Source of the DNA: Mesorhizobium kowhaii
Lineage (GTDB): Bacteria > Pseudomonadota > Alphaproteobacteria > Rhizobiales > Rhizobiaceae
DNA: 64,000 bases
Reading direction: 5' to 3'
Assembly (NCBI RefSeq): GCF_003253745.1
Contig: NZ_MZXV01000032.1
Coordinates: forward strand, 1-64,000
Shown: one piece after another, positions 35,024 to 44,424 of the stretch
How the letters are laid out: each line of letters opens with the position of its first letter
Position numbering within the stretch: the first letter of the stretch is position 1
Position numbers and translations under genes: made by a program
Notes under the pieces: model-generated
Told to the model about the DNA's origin: nothing
Seen by the model: only the letters and a program-made list of their open reading frames with translations
Databases searched by the model: none

Positions 35024-36274
35024 CTAGCCTCCGTAGACCAGTCCCTGCGGATCGATCTCCGGCTTGCGGCCGGCGACCAGATCGGCAAGGAATTTCCCCG
35101 AGCCGCAAGCCATGGTCCAGCCGACATGGCCATGGCCGGTGTCGAGATAGAGATTCTCATACCGCGCCTGGCCGATGACCGGCACCGAGTTTGGCATCAT
35201 CGGCCGCAGGCCCGCCCACAGCTCCGCTTTCTTCTCGTCGAAGGCGCCGGGGAACAGATCCTTCCCGGTTCTGAACATGGCTGCGAAGTCGCTTGGCTTG
35301 TGGGTGCGGTCGAAGCCGGTGAATTCGGCGGTCGAGGCGAGCCGCAGCCGGTTGCCCAGCCTGGAATAGGCGATCAGCTGGTCCTCGTCGGCGCCGCCCA
35401 TGGTCGGACCCTTGCTCTCGTCCTCCAGGGGAATCGTCGCCGTATAGCCCTTCACCGGATAGACAGGCAGGTCGATGCCGTAACGGCGGCCGAGCAAGCC
35501 GCTCTCCGGTCCCATCGAGATGACCACGGCATCGCCGGCAATCGGACCGGCCGAAGTCATCACCGCGCGCACCCGGTCGCCCTCGATGTCGAGGCCCTCG
35601 ACCGTCGTGCCGTAGAGAAATTTCACGCCGAGCTTTTCGGCGGCGTAGGCGGCGAGCTTCTCCACAAACTGCCGGGAATCGCCGGTCTGGTCGATCGGCG
35701 AATAGACGCCACCGGCGATCTTTTCCTTCACGCCGGCAAGACCCGGTTCAAGCTCGATCAGCCGGTCGCGGCCGACGATCTCGATCGGCAGGCCATGCTC
35801 GGCCAGATAGCGATAATTGTCGGTGCCGGTGTCGAGACTGTGCTGCGAGCGAAAGAAATAGAGGATGCCTTTCTTGCGCTCGTCATAGCCGATGCCGGTG
35901 TCGGCGGAGATGGCGTTGATGCAGTCGCGCGAATAGAGCGCCAGGCGCAGCTTGACCCGGCTGTTGGCGCGCAAGCGCTCTTTCGTGCACTGGCGCAGGA
36001 AGCGCAGGCTCCAGGCGAGGAAATAGGGATCGAAGCGCAGCCGCACCTTGATGCCGAGATCATGGTTGTAGAGCGCGCGCAGGAAGGTCTTCAGCGCCGC
36101 CGGCGAGGCCCAGGCAGTGGCGTCGCCCGGCGACACCAGGCCGGCATTCGACTGGCTGGTGCCGCGCGCCGGCGCCGCATGGCGCTCGATCACGGTGACG
36201 TCGTGACCTTCGCTGGCCAGATAATAGGCGGCCGCCGTACCGACAACGCCGGCCCCAAGCACCGTTATTTTCAT
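35024..36274 (-). CDS. D-amino-acid dehydrogenase (DadA-like FAD oxidoreductase)
   Basis: A 416-residue DAO-family flavoprotein. The N-terminal FAD-binding Rossmann motif is VLGAGVVGTAAAYYLASEGHDVTVIER, then TSQSNAGLVSPGDATAW, and the C-terminal motif GHGHVGWTMACGSGKFLADL is that of DadA. Such enzymes oxidise D-amino acids to 2-oxo acids and donate electrons to the respiratory chain. ATG at 36274 has GGGGGA upstream; a start 27 bases earlier is less likely. With the racemase just downstream it can convert L-amino acids through the D form to a keto acid. Confidence 0.88.
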   Translation of the reverse strand: MKITVLGAGVVGTAAAYYLASEGHDVTVIERHAAPARGTSQSNAGLVSPGDATAWASPAALKTFLRALYNHDLGIKVRLRFDPYFLAWSLRFLRQCTKERLRANSRVKLRLALYSRDCINAISADTGIGYDERKKGILYFFRSQHSLDTGTDNYRYLAEHGLPIEIVGRDRLIELEPGLAGVKEKIAGGVYSPIDQTGDSRQFVEKLAAYAAEKLGVKFLYGTTVEGLDIEGDRVRAVMTSAGPIAGDAVVISMGPESGLLGRRYGIDLPVYPVKGYTATIPLEDESKGPTMGGADEDQLIAYSRLGNRLRLASTAEFTGFDRTHKPSDFAAMFRTGKDLFPGAFDEKKAELWAGLRPMMPNSVPVIGQARYENLYLDTGHGHVGWTMACGSGKFLADLVAGRKPEIDPQGLVYGG

Positions 36275-36378
36275 GCCATCCCCCGAAACTCTTCGCGGCA
36301 CAGCGCCTCCACGCCTGCCGCGAATGCCTTCAATAGCGCTTCACCGCGCGCCTTGCGAGCCCTTGGAGAAAGCCCTTG

Positions 36379-37374
36379 TCAGCCCCGTGCGGAGTTCTTG
36401 CCGGTCAGGATGCGCTCCCAGGCCAGTGCGTCGGCAACGATCTGGTCGAGATCGTCGCGTTGTGGGGTCCAGCCGAGTTCCGCGCGGGCGAGGTCCGAAT
36501 TGGCAACCACCGCCGCGGCGTCGCCGGGACGGCGATCGCCCATCTTCACCTCGAAATCATGGCCAAAGGCGCGGCGCACGCTGTCGATGACCTCGAGCAC
36601 CGAATAGCCATGGCTGTAGCCGCAATTGGCGACGAGGCTCTGCCCCCCGTCGCGCAGCCGCTGCAGGGCAAGGCGATGCGCCGCCGCCAGATCGCTGACA
36701 TGGATATAGTCGCGCATGCAGGTGCCGTCCGGCGTCGGGTAGTCGGTGCCGAACACCTGCATGAAGGGGCGTTTGCCGAGCGCCGTTTCGCAAGCGACCT
36801 TGATCAGATGGGTGGCGCCGGGCGTCGACTGGCCGGTGCGGCCCTTCGGGTCGGCGCCGGCGACGTTGAAGTAGCGCAGCGCGGTGTAGCGGAGCCCATG
36901 CGCGATTGCCGCATCGCGCAGCATCCATTCGCTCATCAGCTTGGACAGGCCATAGGGCGATTCCGGCGCCAGGCGGGCATCTTCGCGCACCGGCTCCAGT
37001 CCAGCGCCGCCATAGACGGCGGCGGTCGAGGAGAAGATGAAATTGGGCACGCCCTCGCGCACCGCGGTTTCGATCAACGTACGCGTCTTGCAGGTGTTGT
37101 TCTCGTAATAGCCGAGCGGGTCGGCGACCGATTCCGGGACCACGATGGAACCGGCGAAATGGATGATCGCGTCGACCTGATTGTCACGAATGATGCCGCC
37201 AACCAGTTCCTTGTCGGCGACATCGCCGACGACCAGCTTTGCCTCGGGCGCCACCGCCCATTCGAAGCCGGTCGAAAGGCGGTCGAGAACGACCACGCTT
37301 TCGCCGGCATCCAGCAACTCCCAGACCATATGGCTGCCGATATAGCCGGCACCGCCTGTCAACAAAACCGTCAT
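36379..37374 (-). CDS. galE: UDP-glucose 4-epimerase (GalE/ExoB)
   Basis: A 331-residue extended SDR that interconverts UDP-glucose and UDP-galactose. NAD motif TGGAGYIGSH at residues 6-15, catalytic Ser/Tyr in SSTAAVYGG and SPYGLSKLMSE, substrate loop RYFNVAGADPKGRTGQS and YIHVSDLAAAH all fit GalE. In rhizobia the orthologue (exoB) supplies galactose for exopolysaccharide and LPS. It lies upstream of dadA in the same direction with 104 bases between. Confidence 0.92.
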   Translation of the reverse strand: MTVLLTGGAGYIGSHMVWELLDAGESVVVLDRLSTGFEWAVAPEAKLVVGDVADKELVGGIIRDNQVDAIIHFAGSIVVPESVADPLGYYENNTCKTRTLIETAVREGVPNFIFSSTAAVYGGAGLEPVREDARLAPESPYGLSKLMSEWMLRDAAIAHGLRYTALRYFNVAGADPKGRTGQSTPGATHLIKVACETALGKRPFMQVFGTDYPTPDGTCMRDYIHVSDLAAAHRLALQRLRDGGQSLVANCGYSHGYSVLEVIDSVRRAFGHDFEVKMGDRRPGDAAAVVANSDLARAELGWTPQRDDLDQIVADALAWERILTGKNSARG

Positions 37375-37503
37375 CCCAGTCCTCGCATCTTAAGATTTAT
37401 CGGAAACTGTCTCAACCACCGCCTTACTGGAAAGCCTGCCGCATGGCCATTAGAACCCGTGGTAACCGGCATCATCGGCATGTGGCATCATCCTGAAACA
37501 AAG

Positions 37504-37517
37504 TTGATCCACATCAA
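37504..37517. promoter_or_regulatory. FixK/FnrN box (anaerobox) upstream of hemA
   Basis: TTGATCCACATCAA is a perfect TTGAT-N4-ATCAA, the binding site of FixK and FnrN regulators. It is 124 bases before the hemA start, a position that allows activation. In Bradyrhizobium hemA is known to be under oxygen control through such a box. Confidence 0.75.
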
Positions 37518-37640
37518 GGGAATAGGCCACGATCCGTGGTCGTTAGGAACAGGTCCGGGGCGTGGCATTTTGACCAAAAAGGCCCGGTGGACGACCAATA
37601 GGGCAATGATTATGATCCCGCGCAAAATTGGGAAGTCGAC

Positions 37641-38918
37641 ATGAACTATCAGCGGTTCTTCGAGGAAGCGATCGATCAGCTCCATGCCGAGCGTCGCTAC
37701 CGCGTCTTCGCCGACCTCGAGCGTATTGCAGGCAAGTTTCCGCGCGCCATCTGGCGTTCCAATGGCCGCGCGGAGGAAATCACCGTCTGGTGCTCCAACG
37801 ACTATCTCGGCATGGGCCAGCATCCCGATGTCATCGCCGCGTTTCAGAATGCGGCGGGCAAGATGGGCTCTGGCGCCGGCGGCACCCGCAACATTTCCGG
37901 CACCAGCAACCCGCTGGTCGAGCTCGAGCTGGAGCTTGCCGACCTGCACGACAAGGAGGCGGCCCTTGTCTTCACCTCCGGCTTCGTCTCCAACGAAGCG
38001 TCGATCTCGACCATCGCACGGCTTCTGCCCAACTGCCTGATCATTTCGGATGAACTGAACCACGCCTCGATGATCGAAGGCGTGCGGCGCTCGGGTGCGG
38101 AAAAGAAGATCTTCCGCCACAATGACGTCGCGCATCTGGAAAGCTTGCTGCAGGCGGCCGGCCGCGAACGCGCCAAGCTGATCGTCTTCGAAAGCGTCTA
38201 TTCGATGGATGGCGACATCGCGCCGATCAAGCAGATCGTCGAGCTCGCCGAGCGCCACAACGCCATGACCTATATCGACGAGGTCCATGCCGTCGGCATG
38301 TACGGACCGCGTGGCGGCGGCATCACCGAGCGCGAAGGCCTCGCCGACCGCATCGACATCATCGAAGGCACCCTGGCCAAGGCGTTCGGCACGCTCGGCG
38401 GCTACATCACCGGCACCAGCGCTGTCATCGACGCCGTGCGCTCCTATGCGCCGGGCTTCATCTTCACCACGGCGCTGCCGCCGGCGATCGCCGCCGCCGC
38501 GACCACGTCGATCCGCCATCTCAAGCGCTCGCAGGCCGAGCGCGATGCCCAGCAGCGGCAGGCGACGCGAACCAAGCAGATCCTCTCGGCCGCCGGCCTG
38601 CCGGTGATGGAGTCGCCCACCCATATCGTGCCGCTGCTGGTCGGCGACCCGGAACTCTGCAAGATGGCAAGCGACCGCCTGCTTGGCGTGCACGGCATCT
38701 ACATCCAGCCGATCAATTACCCGACCGTGCCGCGCGGCACGGAGCGGCTGCGCATCACGCCGACGCCGTTCCATTCCGACGCGCTGATCGCGGAGCTACA
38801 GGACGCGCTGGTCGAGACCTGGGATGCGCTGGGCATTCCCTACGGCTCCGCCGGCCGGCCTTCGGTCGCCAAGAGCGACCGGGTCATTCCACTGCTGGTG
38901 CCCAAGTCAGGCGGCTGA
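37641..38918 (+). CDS. hemA: 5-aminolevulinate synthase
   Basis: A 425-residue ALA synthase that condenses glycine and succinyl-CoA (Shemin pathway), the first step of haem synthesis in alphaproteobacteria. It begins [20 protein letters not shown]. The PLP-lysine lies in [15 protein letters not shown] at about residue 248; [22 protein letters not shown] and the glycine-binding region are conserved. No HRM (Cys-Pro) motif is seen. It has a FixK-type box upstream, which fits demand for haem in microaerobic bacteroids. Confidence 0.95.
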   Translation: MNYQRFFEEAIDQLHAERRYRVFADLERIAGKFPRAIWRSNGRAEEITVWCSNDYLGMGQHPDVIAAFQNAAGKMGSGAGGTRNISGTSNPLVELELELADLHDKEAALVFTSGFVSNEASISTIARLLPNCLIISDELNHASMIEGVRRSGAEKKIFRHNDVAHLESLLQAAGRERAKLIVFESVYSMDGDIAPIKQIVELAERHNAMTYIDEVHAVGMYGPRGGGITEREGLADRIDIIEGTLAKAFGTLGGYITGTSAVIDAVRSYAPGFIFTTALPPAIAAAATTSIRHLKRSQAERDAQQRQATRTKQILSAAGLPVMESPTHIVPLLVGDPELCKMASDRLLGVHGIYIQPINYPTVPRGTERLRITPTPFHSDALIAELQDALVETWDALGIPYGSAGRPSVAKSDRVIPLLVPKSGG

Positions 38919-38937
38919 AGCCCGTTTGAAACTCCAC

Positions 38938-40104
38938 TCAAACGCTCTTCATCCACTTCGCCAGCCGGTGCGCCGCTTCCTCGACCTGGTCGAGGCGGCG
39001 GTGGAAGCACAGCCTGAGAAAGGCTTCGCCACCGGGGCCGAAGGCGGTGCCGGGCGCCAGGCCGACATTGGCCTTGTCGACGATGTCGAAGGCGGCGGTG
39101 CGTGAATCGGTGATGCCGTCGACCGTGAAGAACAGATAGAACGCGCCTTGCGGCACGGTGAACCGGGCGCGGCCGGTGGCCCCGAGAATGCCGCAGACCA
39201 AGTCGCGCGCCTTCCTCGCCCGCTCCACCTGTTCGGCAATGAAACCATCGCCCTCATCAAGGGCTGCTACCGCGCCACGCTGCATGAACTGGGCGACGCC
39301 GGAGTTCGAATACTGGATCAGGTTCTCGAACACCTGCTGCAAGGCGGGATGGGTCTTGATCCAGCCGACGCGCCAGCCGGTCATCGCCCAGTTCTTGGAA
39401 AAACTGTTGACGAACAGGACGCGATCCTCAGCCGTCGCGATGTCGAGGAAGGACGGCGCGCGGCCATGGCCATAGTGGAACAGCGAATAGATCTCATCGG
39501 CGATGATCCAGAGGTTTTTCGCACGCGCAAGATCGAGGATCGCCTGCAAGGTCTCATGGTCGGCGGTCCAGCCGGTTGGGTTCGACGGCGTGTTGATGAA
39601 CAGCGCCTTGGTGCGCGGCGTGATCGCCGCCGCGATCTTCTCGACGTCGCAGGACCAGCCATTGCCGGAATGGTCGAGCGTGACCGGCACCGGAACGGCT
39701 CCCGATATCGCCGCGGCAGCGTCGAAATTCGGCCAGGCCGGCGACAGATAGACAACCTCGTCGCCGGCGCCGGCGAGCGCGTCGAGCGCCAGCTGGATGG
39801 CATGCATGCCGGACCCGGTGACGATGAACTGTTCCTCGGGGAAGGTCTTGCCGAAATGCCTGGCGTAGTAGCGGGCAAGCGCTTGCCTGAGATCGGGGAT
39901 GCCCCTTTGCCAGGTGTAGAACGTCTCGCCGCCGGCCAGCGCCTTCGACGCGGCATCGGTGATGAATGGAGGCGTCGGCAGGTCGCCCTCACCGGCCCAG
40001 AGCGGGATCATGCCCTCGCGCAGGCGGCCGTAATTGACGACGGCGACAATGCCGCTTTCGGGCGCTGCGCGGGCTTCCGCGCGCAAGCTGTCGATCAAGG
40101 TCAT
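38938..40104 (-). CDS. Class I/II PLP aminotransferase
   Basis: A 388-residue fold-type-I aminotransferase (aspartate aminotransferase family). Signatures: IPLWAGEGDLPTPPFITDAAS, FINTPSNPTGW, IADEIYSLFHYG and the PLP-lysine in VNSFSKNWAMTGWRVGW. Its acidic gene neighbours give no substrate clue. It converges on hemA, with 20 bases between the stop codons. Confidence 0.88.
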   Translation of the reverse strand: MTLIDSLRAEARAAPESGIVAVVNYGRLREGMIPLWAGEGDLPTPPFITDAASKALAGGETFYTWQRGIPDLRQALARYYARHFGKTFPEEQFIVTGSGMHAIQLALDALAGAGDEVVYLSPAWPNFDAAAAISGAVPVPVTLDHSGNGWSCDVEKIAAAITPRTKALFINTPSNPTGWTADHETLQAILDLARAKNLWIIADEIYSLFHYGHGRAPSFLDIATAEDRVLFVNSFSKNWAMTGWRVGWIKTHPALQQVFENLIQYSNSGVAQFMQRGAVAALDEGDGFIAEQVERARKARDLVCGILGATGRARFTVPQGAFYLFFTVDGITDSRTAAFDIVDKANVGLAPGTAFGPGGEAFLRLCFHRRLDQVEEAAHRLAKWMKSV

Positions 40105-40162
40105 GGCGGCTCCGTTCCAATCTCGGGCGTTAATCAGCGCTCCTTACCAGATGCGAAAACAG

Positions 40163-40192
40163 AAAACCCCGGCCGCGAACGACCGGGGTTTT
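40163..40192 (-). terminator. Rho-independent terminator of mscL
   Basis: AAAACCCCGG (40163-40172) and CCGGGGTTTT (40183-40192) form a perfect 10-bp stem with a 10-base loop. On the minus strand it ends in TTTT and lies 23 bases past the mscL stop. It could also work in the other direction. Confidence 0.85.
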
Positions 40193-40214
40193 GGTCCAGC
40201 AATGCTGTACTAAA

Positions 40215-40637
40215 CTATCTTTTGGCGAGCAGGTCGCGAATTTCGGTCAGCAGCGCAACGTCGGCGGGCGGCGGCGCGGCAGGTGCTGCCGGCTTCTCGG
40301 CCTCAAGCCGCTTGCGCAGATTGTTCACCGCCTTGACCATCAGGAAGATAATGAAAGCGAGGATGATGAAATTCAGCGCCACCGTTATGAAGCTGCCAAA
40401 GGCGAAAACAGCGCCTTGCTTTTTGGCGTCCGCCAGCGAGGTGGCGTTGACGGCCGAGGACAGTCCAAAGAAATAGTTGTTGAAGTCCAATCCACCGAAA
40501 ATCGCGCCGACGATCGGCATGATGATATCGTTGACAAGGGAATCGACAATCTTGCCAAAAGCAGCGCCGATGATGACGCCGACGGCCAAGTCCATCACGT
40601 TGCCCTTGGAAATGAATTCCTGGAATTCTTTCAGCAT
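40215..40637 (-). CDS. mscL: Large-conductance mechanosensitive channel MscL
   Basis: A 140-residue inner-membrane channel that releases osmolytes under hypo-osmotic shock. It starts [31 protein letters not shown] and has the second helix [24 protein letters not shown]-terminal tail with Ala/Pro linker and helix ([12 protein letters not shown]) follows. Start ATG at 40637 has AAGGAGG six bases upstream; the open frame reaches 40688 but without a ribosome site there. Confidence 0.95.
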   Translation of the reverse strand: MLKEFQEFISKGNVMDLAVGVIIGAAFGKIVDSLVNDIIMPIVGAIFGGLDFNNYFFGLSSAVNATSLADAKKQGAVFAFGSFITVALNFIILAFIIFLMVKAVNNLRKRLEAEKPAAPAAPPPADVALLTEIRDLLAKR

Positions 40638-40903
40638 TCGACCCTCCTTGTCATGACCGGCCCCGCTGCCGTTCCGTCCTTGCGGCATCGACCTGAAGAC
40701 AACATAACAAAAACCTGGGGTTGCAACATGGGCGAAAAGGAGAAAACAACCGGTTTCGCCTTACCTTGCGGCACCTTGGCTGTGTGGTGTCTGAATGTCG
40801 CGGCCGCAATCATGCTTCCAAAGCCGCAATGGACTCGGACGCCAAGCTGTGATTGCGTTCGGACAAGCCGGACAAAAAGACGGCAAAGGAGGAAATTCCA
40901 GGC

Positions 40904-43900
40904 GTGCAGGGCTTGTTCATCGTCATCATCGCGATCGCCTATGTGACGCTGTTGTTCGCCATCGCCAGCCTGGGCGATCGCCGTTCGGCGATATCCGGGC
41001 CGAGCCGGGCGCGGCCGTTCATCTACGCGCTCAGCCTTGCCATTTACTGTACGTCCTGGACCTTCTTCGGCTCGGTCGGCCTCTCCTCCGAGCGCGGCCT
41101 CGAATTCCTCGGCATCTATACCGGCCCGATACTGGTGTTCGTGTTCGGTTTTCCGCTGCTCAACCGCATCGTGCGGCTGGCCAAGACAGAGAAGATCACC
41201 TCGATCGCCGACTTCCTCGGCGCCCGCTATGGCAAGAGCTTCACCGTCGCCGCGATCGCGACCCTGATCGCCACCATCGGCGCGGTGCCCTATATCGCGC
41301 TGCAGTTGAAGGCGATCTCCGGTTCGGTCAGCCTGATGGTCGAGCACTACACGGGCTCACCACCCTCCTTCGATCCGTTCGTCAGCGACATCTCGCTGGT
41401 CGTTGCCATGCTGCTGGCGCTGTTTGCGGTGCTGTTCGGCACCCGCCACGCCGACGCCACCGAACATCAGGACGGGCTGGTGCTCGCAGTGGCGGTCGAG
41501 ACCGTGGTCAAGCTCGCCGCCTTCCTGGCGATCGGCCTGATGGTCACCTTCCTGATTTTCGGCGGCCCGGGCGATATGTTCGACAAGCTCGCCCAGAACG
41601 CACAGGTCCGGCAGGCGATGGGCTACAGCACCTCGCTTGCCACCTGGCTGGTGCTGACTTGCCTGAGCGGCTTTGCCATCATCATGCTGCCGCGGCAATT
41701 CTACGTCACCATCGTCGAGAACCGCGACGAGGCCGAGTTGCGCACCGCGACATGGGTGTTTCCGCTCTACCTCGTGGCGATCAATTTGTTCGTGCTGCCG
41801 ATCGCCTTTGCCGGCCTGTCGCTGGTCGGCACCGGGACCAGCAGCGATCTCTATGTGCTGTCGCTGCCTTTGTTCAGCGGCCATGATCTGCTGGCGATGG
41901 CAGCCTTCATCGGCGGCCTGTCGGCGGCAACGGCCATGGTGATCGTCGAAAGCGTCGCGCTGTCGATCATGATCTCCAACGACCTCGTCATTCCGCTGTT
42001 CGTGCGCCGCCTGCTCAAGACCTCGACCTCCGAGAACGAAGACTGGTCGACGCTCATCCTCAATGTGCGGCGCGGGGCGATCTTCATCCTGCTGTTCATC
42101 GCCTTCCTTTACTACCGTGAGAGCACCAACAGCGCGCGCCTGTCGTCGATCGGCCTGATGTCCTTCGCGGCCATCGCCCAGTTCGCGCCGGCGCTGATCG
42201 GCGGGCTGATCTGGCGCGGCGCCAATGGCAGGGGTGCAGCACTCGGCATGGTCGCCGGCATCCTCGTCTGGGGCTACACGCTGCTGTTTCCATCGCTTGC
42301 CGCACCCGATACCGGTATCATCGTGCACGGACTGTTCGGCTTCGAGGCGTTGCGGCCGCAGGCACTGTTCGGCACCGTCGCCGAACCGCTGAACCACGGC
42401 GTGTTGTGGAGCCTGTCGATCAATGCGGTGTTCTTCGTGCTCGGCTCGCTGTCGCGCGCGTCGGTGCCGCTGGAACGCATCCAGGCGTCGATCTTCGTGC
42501 CGCGCGATGCCGGCCCGATGCCCAGCCTGCGCCGCTTCCGCACCGCCATCACTGTCAACGACCTCAAGGACACGATCTCGCGCTATCTCGGCGTCGAGCG
42601 CACCGAGCGGTCCTTCCAGTCGTTCGAAAAGACCAACGGTGCCTCGCTGCACGGCAACGAGCAGGCGAGCATGGACGTCATCCGATTTTCCGAGCAGCTG
42701 CTGGCCAGCGCCGTCGGTTCTTCCTCGGCACGGCTGATCCTGTCGCTGCTGTTTCGGCGCCACGACCGCGAATCCAAGGATGCCTTCCGGCTGCTCGACG
42801 ACGCCACCGAGGCGCTGCAGCACAACCGCGACCTCTTGCAGATCGCGCTCGACCAGATGGAGCAAGGCATCACCGTCTTCGATCGCGATTTCCGCCTGAT
42901 CTGCTGGAACCGCCAGTACCGGGCGCTGTTCGACCTGCCCGACGAGATGGGTCAGGTCGGCGTCTCGCTCGACCGCATCCTGCGCCATCTCGCCGAGCGT
43001 GGCGACATTCCGGCGGACCAGCGTGTGGCGATGCTCAACCGGCTGACCAGTTTCGTCAGCCCATGGCAGATGGAATTGAAGACCAGCGGCCGCATCCTGG
43101 AGCTGCGTTCCAACCCGATGCCGGATGGCGGCATCGTCGCCACCTATGCCGACATTTCCGGACGCGTAGAACAGGATCTGGCGCTGAAGCGCGCCAATGA
43201 ATCACTGGAGCAGCGCGTCAAGACCCGCACCATCGAGTTGACCCGCGTCAACGAGGAACTGGCGCAGGCACAGATGCTGGCCGAGGAAGCCAATCTCGGC
43301 AAGACGCGCTTCCTCGCTGCCGCTGGCCACGACATCCTGCAGCCGCTGAATGCCGCCCGGCTCTATTGCTCGTCACTGATCGAGAAGGCCGGCAAGGGGC
43401 CTGCCGGCAAGGCAGCGGTCAACATCGAATCCTCGCTGGAATCGGTCGAGACCATTCTCGGCGCCGTGCTCGATATCTCCCGCCTCGATGCCGGCGCAAT
43501 GAAGCCGGACGACACCGCCTTCAACCTCGACGGACTGCTGCGCCAGATCGGCAATGATTTTCGGCCGCTGGCCGCCGAAAAGAAGCTCGGCCTGACGATC
43601 ATGCCGTCATCGCTGACCGTGATGACGGACCGCAACCTGCTGCGCCGCCTGATCCAGAATCTCGTCTCCAACGCCATCAAATACACGCGGAACGGCCGTG
43701 TGCTGGTTGGCGTGCGGCGACGCGGCGAACTGGCCGAGATCCAGGTGATCGACACCGGCATCGGCATCGCCGGCGACAAGTTGAACACTGTCTTTCACGA
43801 GTTCACCCGGCTGGACGAAGGTGCGCGCGAAGCCGAGGGCCTCGGTCTCGGCCTCTCCATCGTCGACCGTATCGCCCGGGTGTTGCGCCTGGAGATCCGG

Positions 43901-44392
43901 ATCTTTTCCAATCCGGCCAAGGGTACGCGCTTCTCCGTCATCCTGCCGGTCGCGGCGGTACAGGAGCCGCGACGCGAGATCGAAACCAGGGCTCCTGCCC
44001 ATGCGACGGCTTCGCTGGCCGGGTTGCGCGTGCTCTGTATCGACAACGATGCCCGCATCCTCGAAGGCATGCGGCTCCTGCTCGAGGGCTGGGGCTGCAG
44101 TGTCGACACGGTGTCCGGCTCAAGGGATCTGGCGAGTGCCACGATGCACCGCCCGGACATCGTCCTTGCCGACTACCATCTCGACGGTGAAACCGGCCTC
44201 GACATCATCGTCAGGTTGCGCGCGATCCATGGCGACACCCTGCCGGCCGTGCTGGTCACCGCCGACCGCTCCAACGAGGTGCGCACAGTCGCGGGCGGGC
44301 TCGAGATTCCGTTGATCAACAAGCCGCTGAAACCGGCGGTGCTGCGTTCGACGATGGCCAGGGTCAGGCCGCTGGCATCGGCCGCCGAATAA
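40904..44392 (+). CDS. Hybrid sensor kinase with SSS (solute:sodium symporter) N-terminus, CrbS-like
   Basis: A 1162-residue hybrid kinase. Residues about 1-500 are a 12-13 helix solute:sodium-symporter-like region (FGSVGLSSERGLEFLGIYTGP, DFLGARYGKSF). Next come a linker that may be STAC-like, a PAS domain (LLQIALDQMEQGITVFDRDF), a coiled segment, a HisKA box (AAAGHDILQPLNAARLYCSSL), an ATPase domain (NLVSNAIKYTRNGRV, DTGIGIA, EGLGLGLSI) and a receiver (DIVLADYHLD). The GTG at 40904 has AAAGGAGG before it; the TTG 51 bases upstream has none. The layout is that of CrbS, which with CrbR controls acetate use (acs) in gammaproteobacteria. No acs gene lies in the window. Confidence 0.85.
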   Translation: MQGLFIVIIAIAYVTLLFAIASLGDRRSAISGPSRARPFIYALSLAIYCTSWTFFGSVGLSSERGLEFLGIYTGPILVFVFGFPLLNRIVRLAKTEKITSIADFLGARYGKSFTVAAIATLIATIGAVPYIALQLKAISGSVSLMVEHYTGSPPSFDPFVSDISLVVAMLLALFAVLFGTRHADATEHQDGLVLAVAVETVVKLAAFLAIGLMVTFLIFGGPGDMFDKLAQNAQVRQAMGYSTSLATWLVLTCLSGFAIIMLPRQFYVTIVENRDEAELRTATWVFPLYLVAINLFVLPIAFAGLSLVGTGTSSDLYVLSLPLFSGHDLLAMAAFIGGLSAATAMVIVESVALSIMISNDLVIPLFVRRLLKTSTSENEDWSTLILNVRRGAIFILLFIAFLYYRESTNSARLSSIGLMSFAAIAQFAPALIGGLIWRGANGRGAALGMVAGILVWGYTLLFPSLAAPDTGIIVHGLFGFEALRPQALFGTVAEPLNHGVLWSLSINAVFFVLGSLSRASVPLERIQASIFVPRDAGPMPSLRRFRTAITVNDLKDTISRYLGVERTERSFQSFEKTNGASLHGNEQASMDVIRFSEQLLASAVGSSSARLILSLLFRRHDRESKDAFRLLDDATEALQHNRDLLQIALDQMEQGITVFDRDFRLICWNRQYRALFDLPDEMGQVGVSLDRILRHLAERGDIPADQRVAMLNRLTSFVSPWQMELKTSGRILELRSNPMPDGGIVATYADISGRVEQDLALKRANESLEQRVKTRTIELTRVNEELAQAQMLAEEANLGKTRFLAAAGHDILQPLNAARLYCSSLIEKAGKGPAGKAAVNIESSLESVETILGAVLDISRLDAGAMKPDDTAFNLDGLLRQIGNDFRPLAAEKKLGLTIMPSSLTVMTDRNLLRRLIQNLVSNAIKYTRNGRVLVGVRRRGELAEIQVIDTGIGIAGDKLNTVFHEFTRLDEGAREAEGLGLGLSIVDRIARVLRLEIRIFSNPAKGTRFSVILPVAAVQEPRREIETRAPAHATASLAGLRVLCIDNDARILEGMRLLLEGWGCSVDTVSGSRDLASATMHRPDIVLADYHLDGETGLDIIVRLRAIHGDTLPAVLVTADRSNEVRTVAGGLEIPLINKPLKPAVLRSTMARVRPLASAAE

Positions 44393-44424
44393 TCCAGTCG
44401 TTTGATTTCGCCGGGGACCGCGTG

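Noticed and set aside
41357..42988. Minus-strand frame of 543 codons inside the hybrid kinase gene
   Set aside because: Antisense to a gene with clear domain motifs; rich in Gln/Arg/His, as expected for antisense of GC-rich codons.
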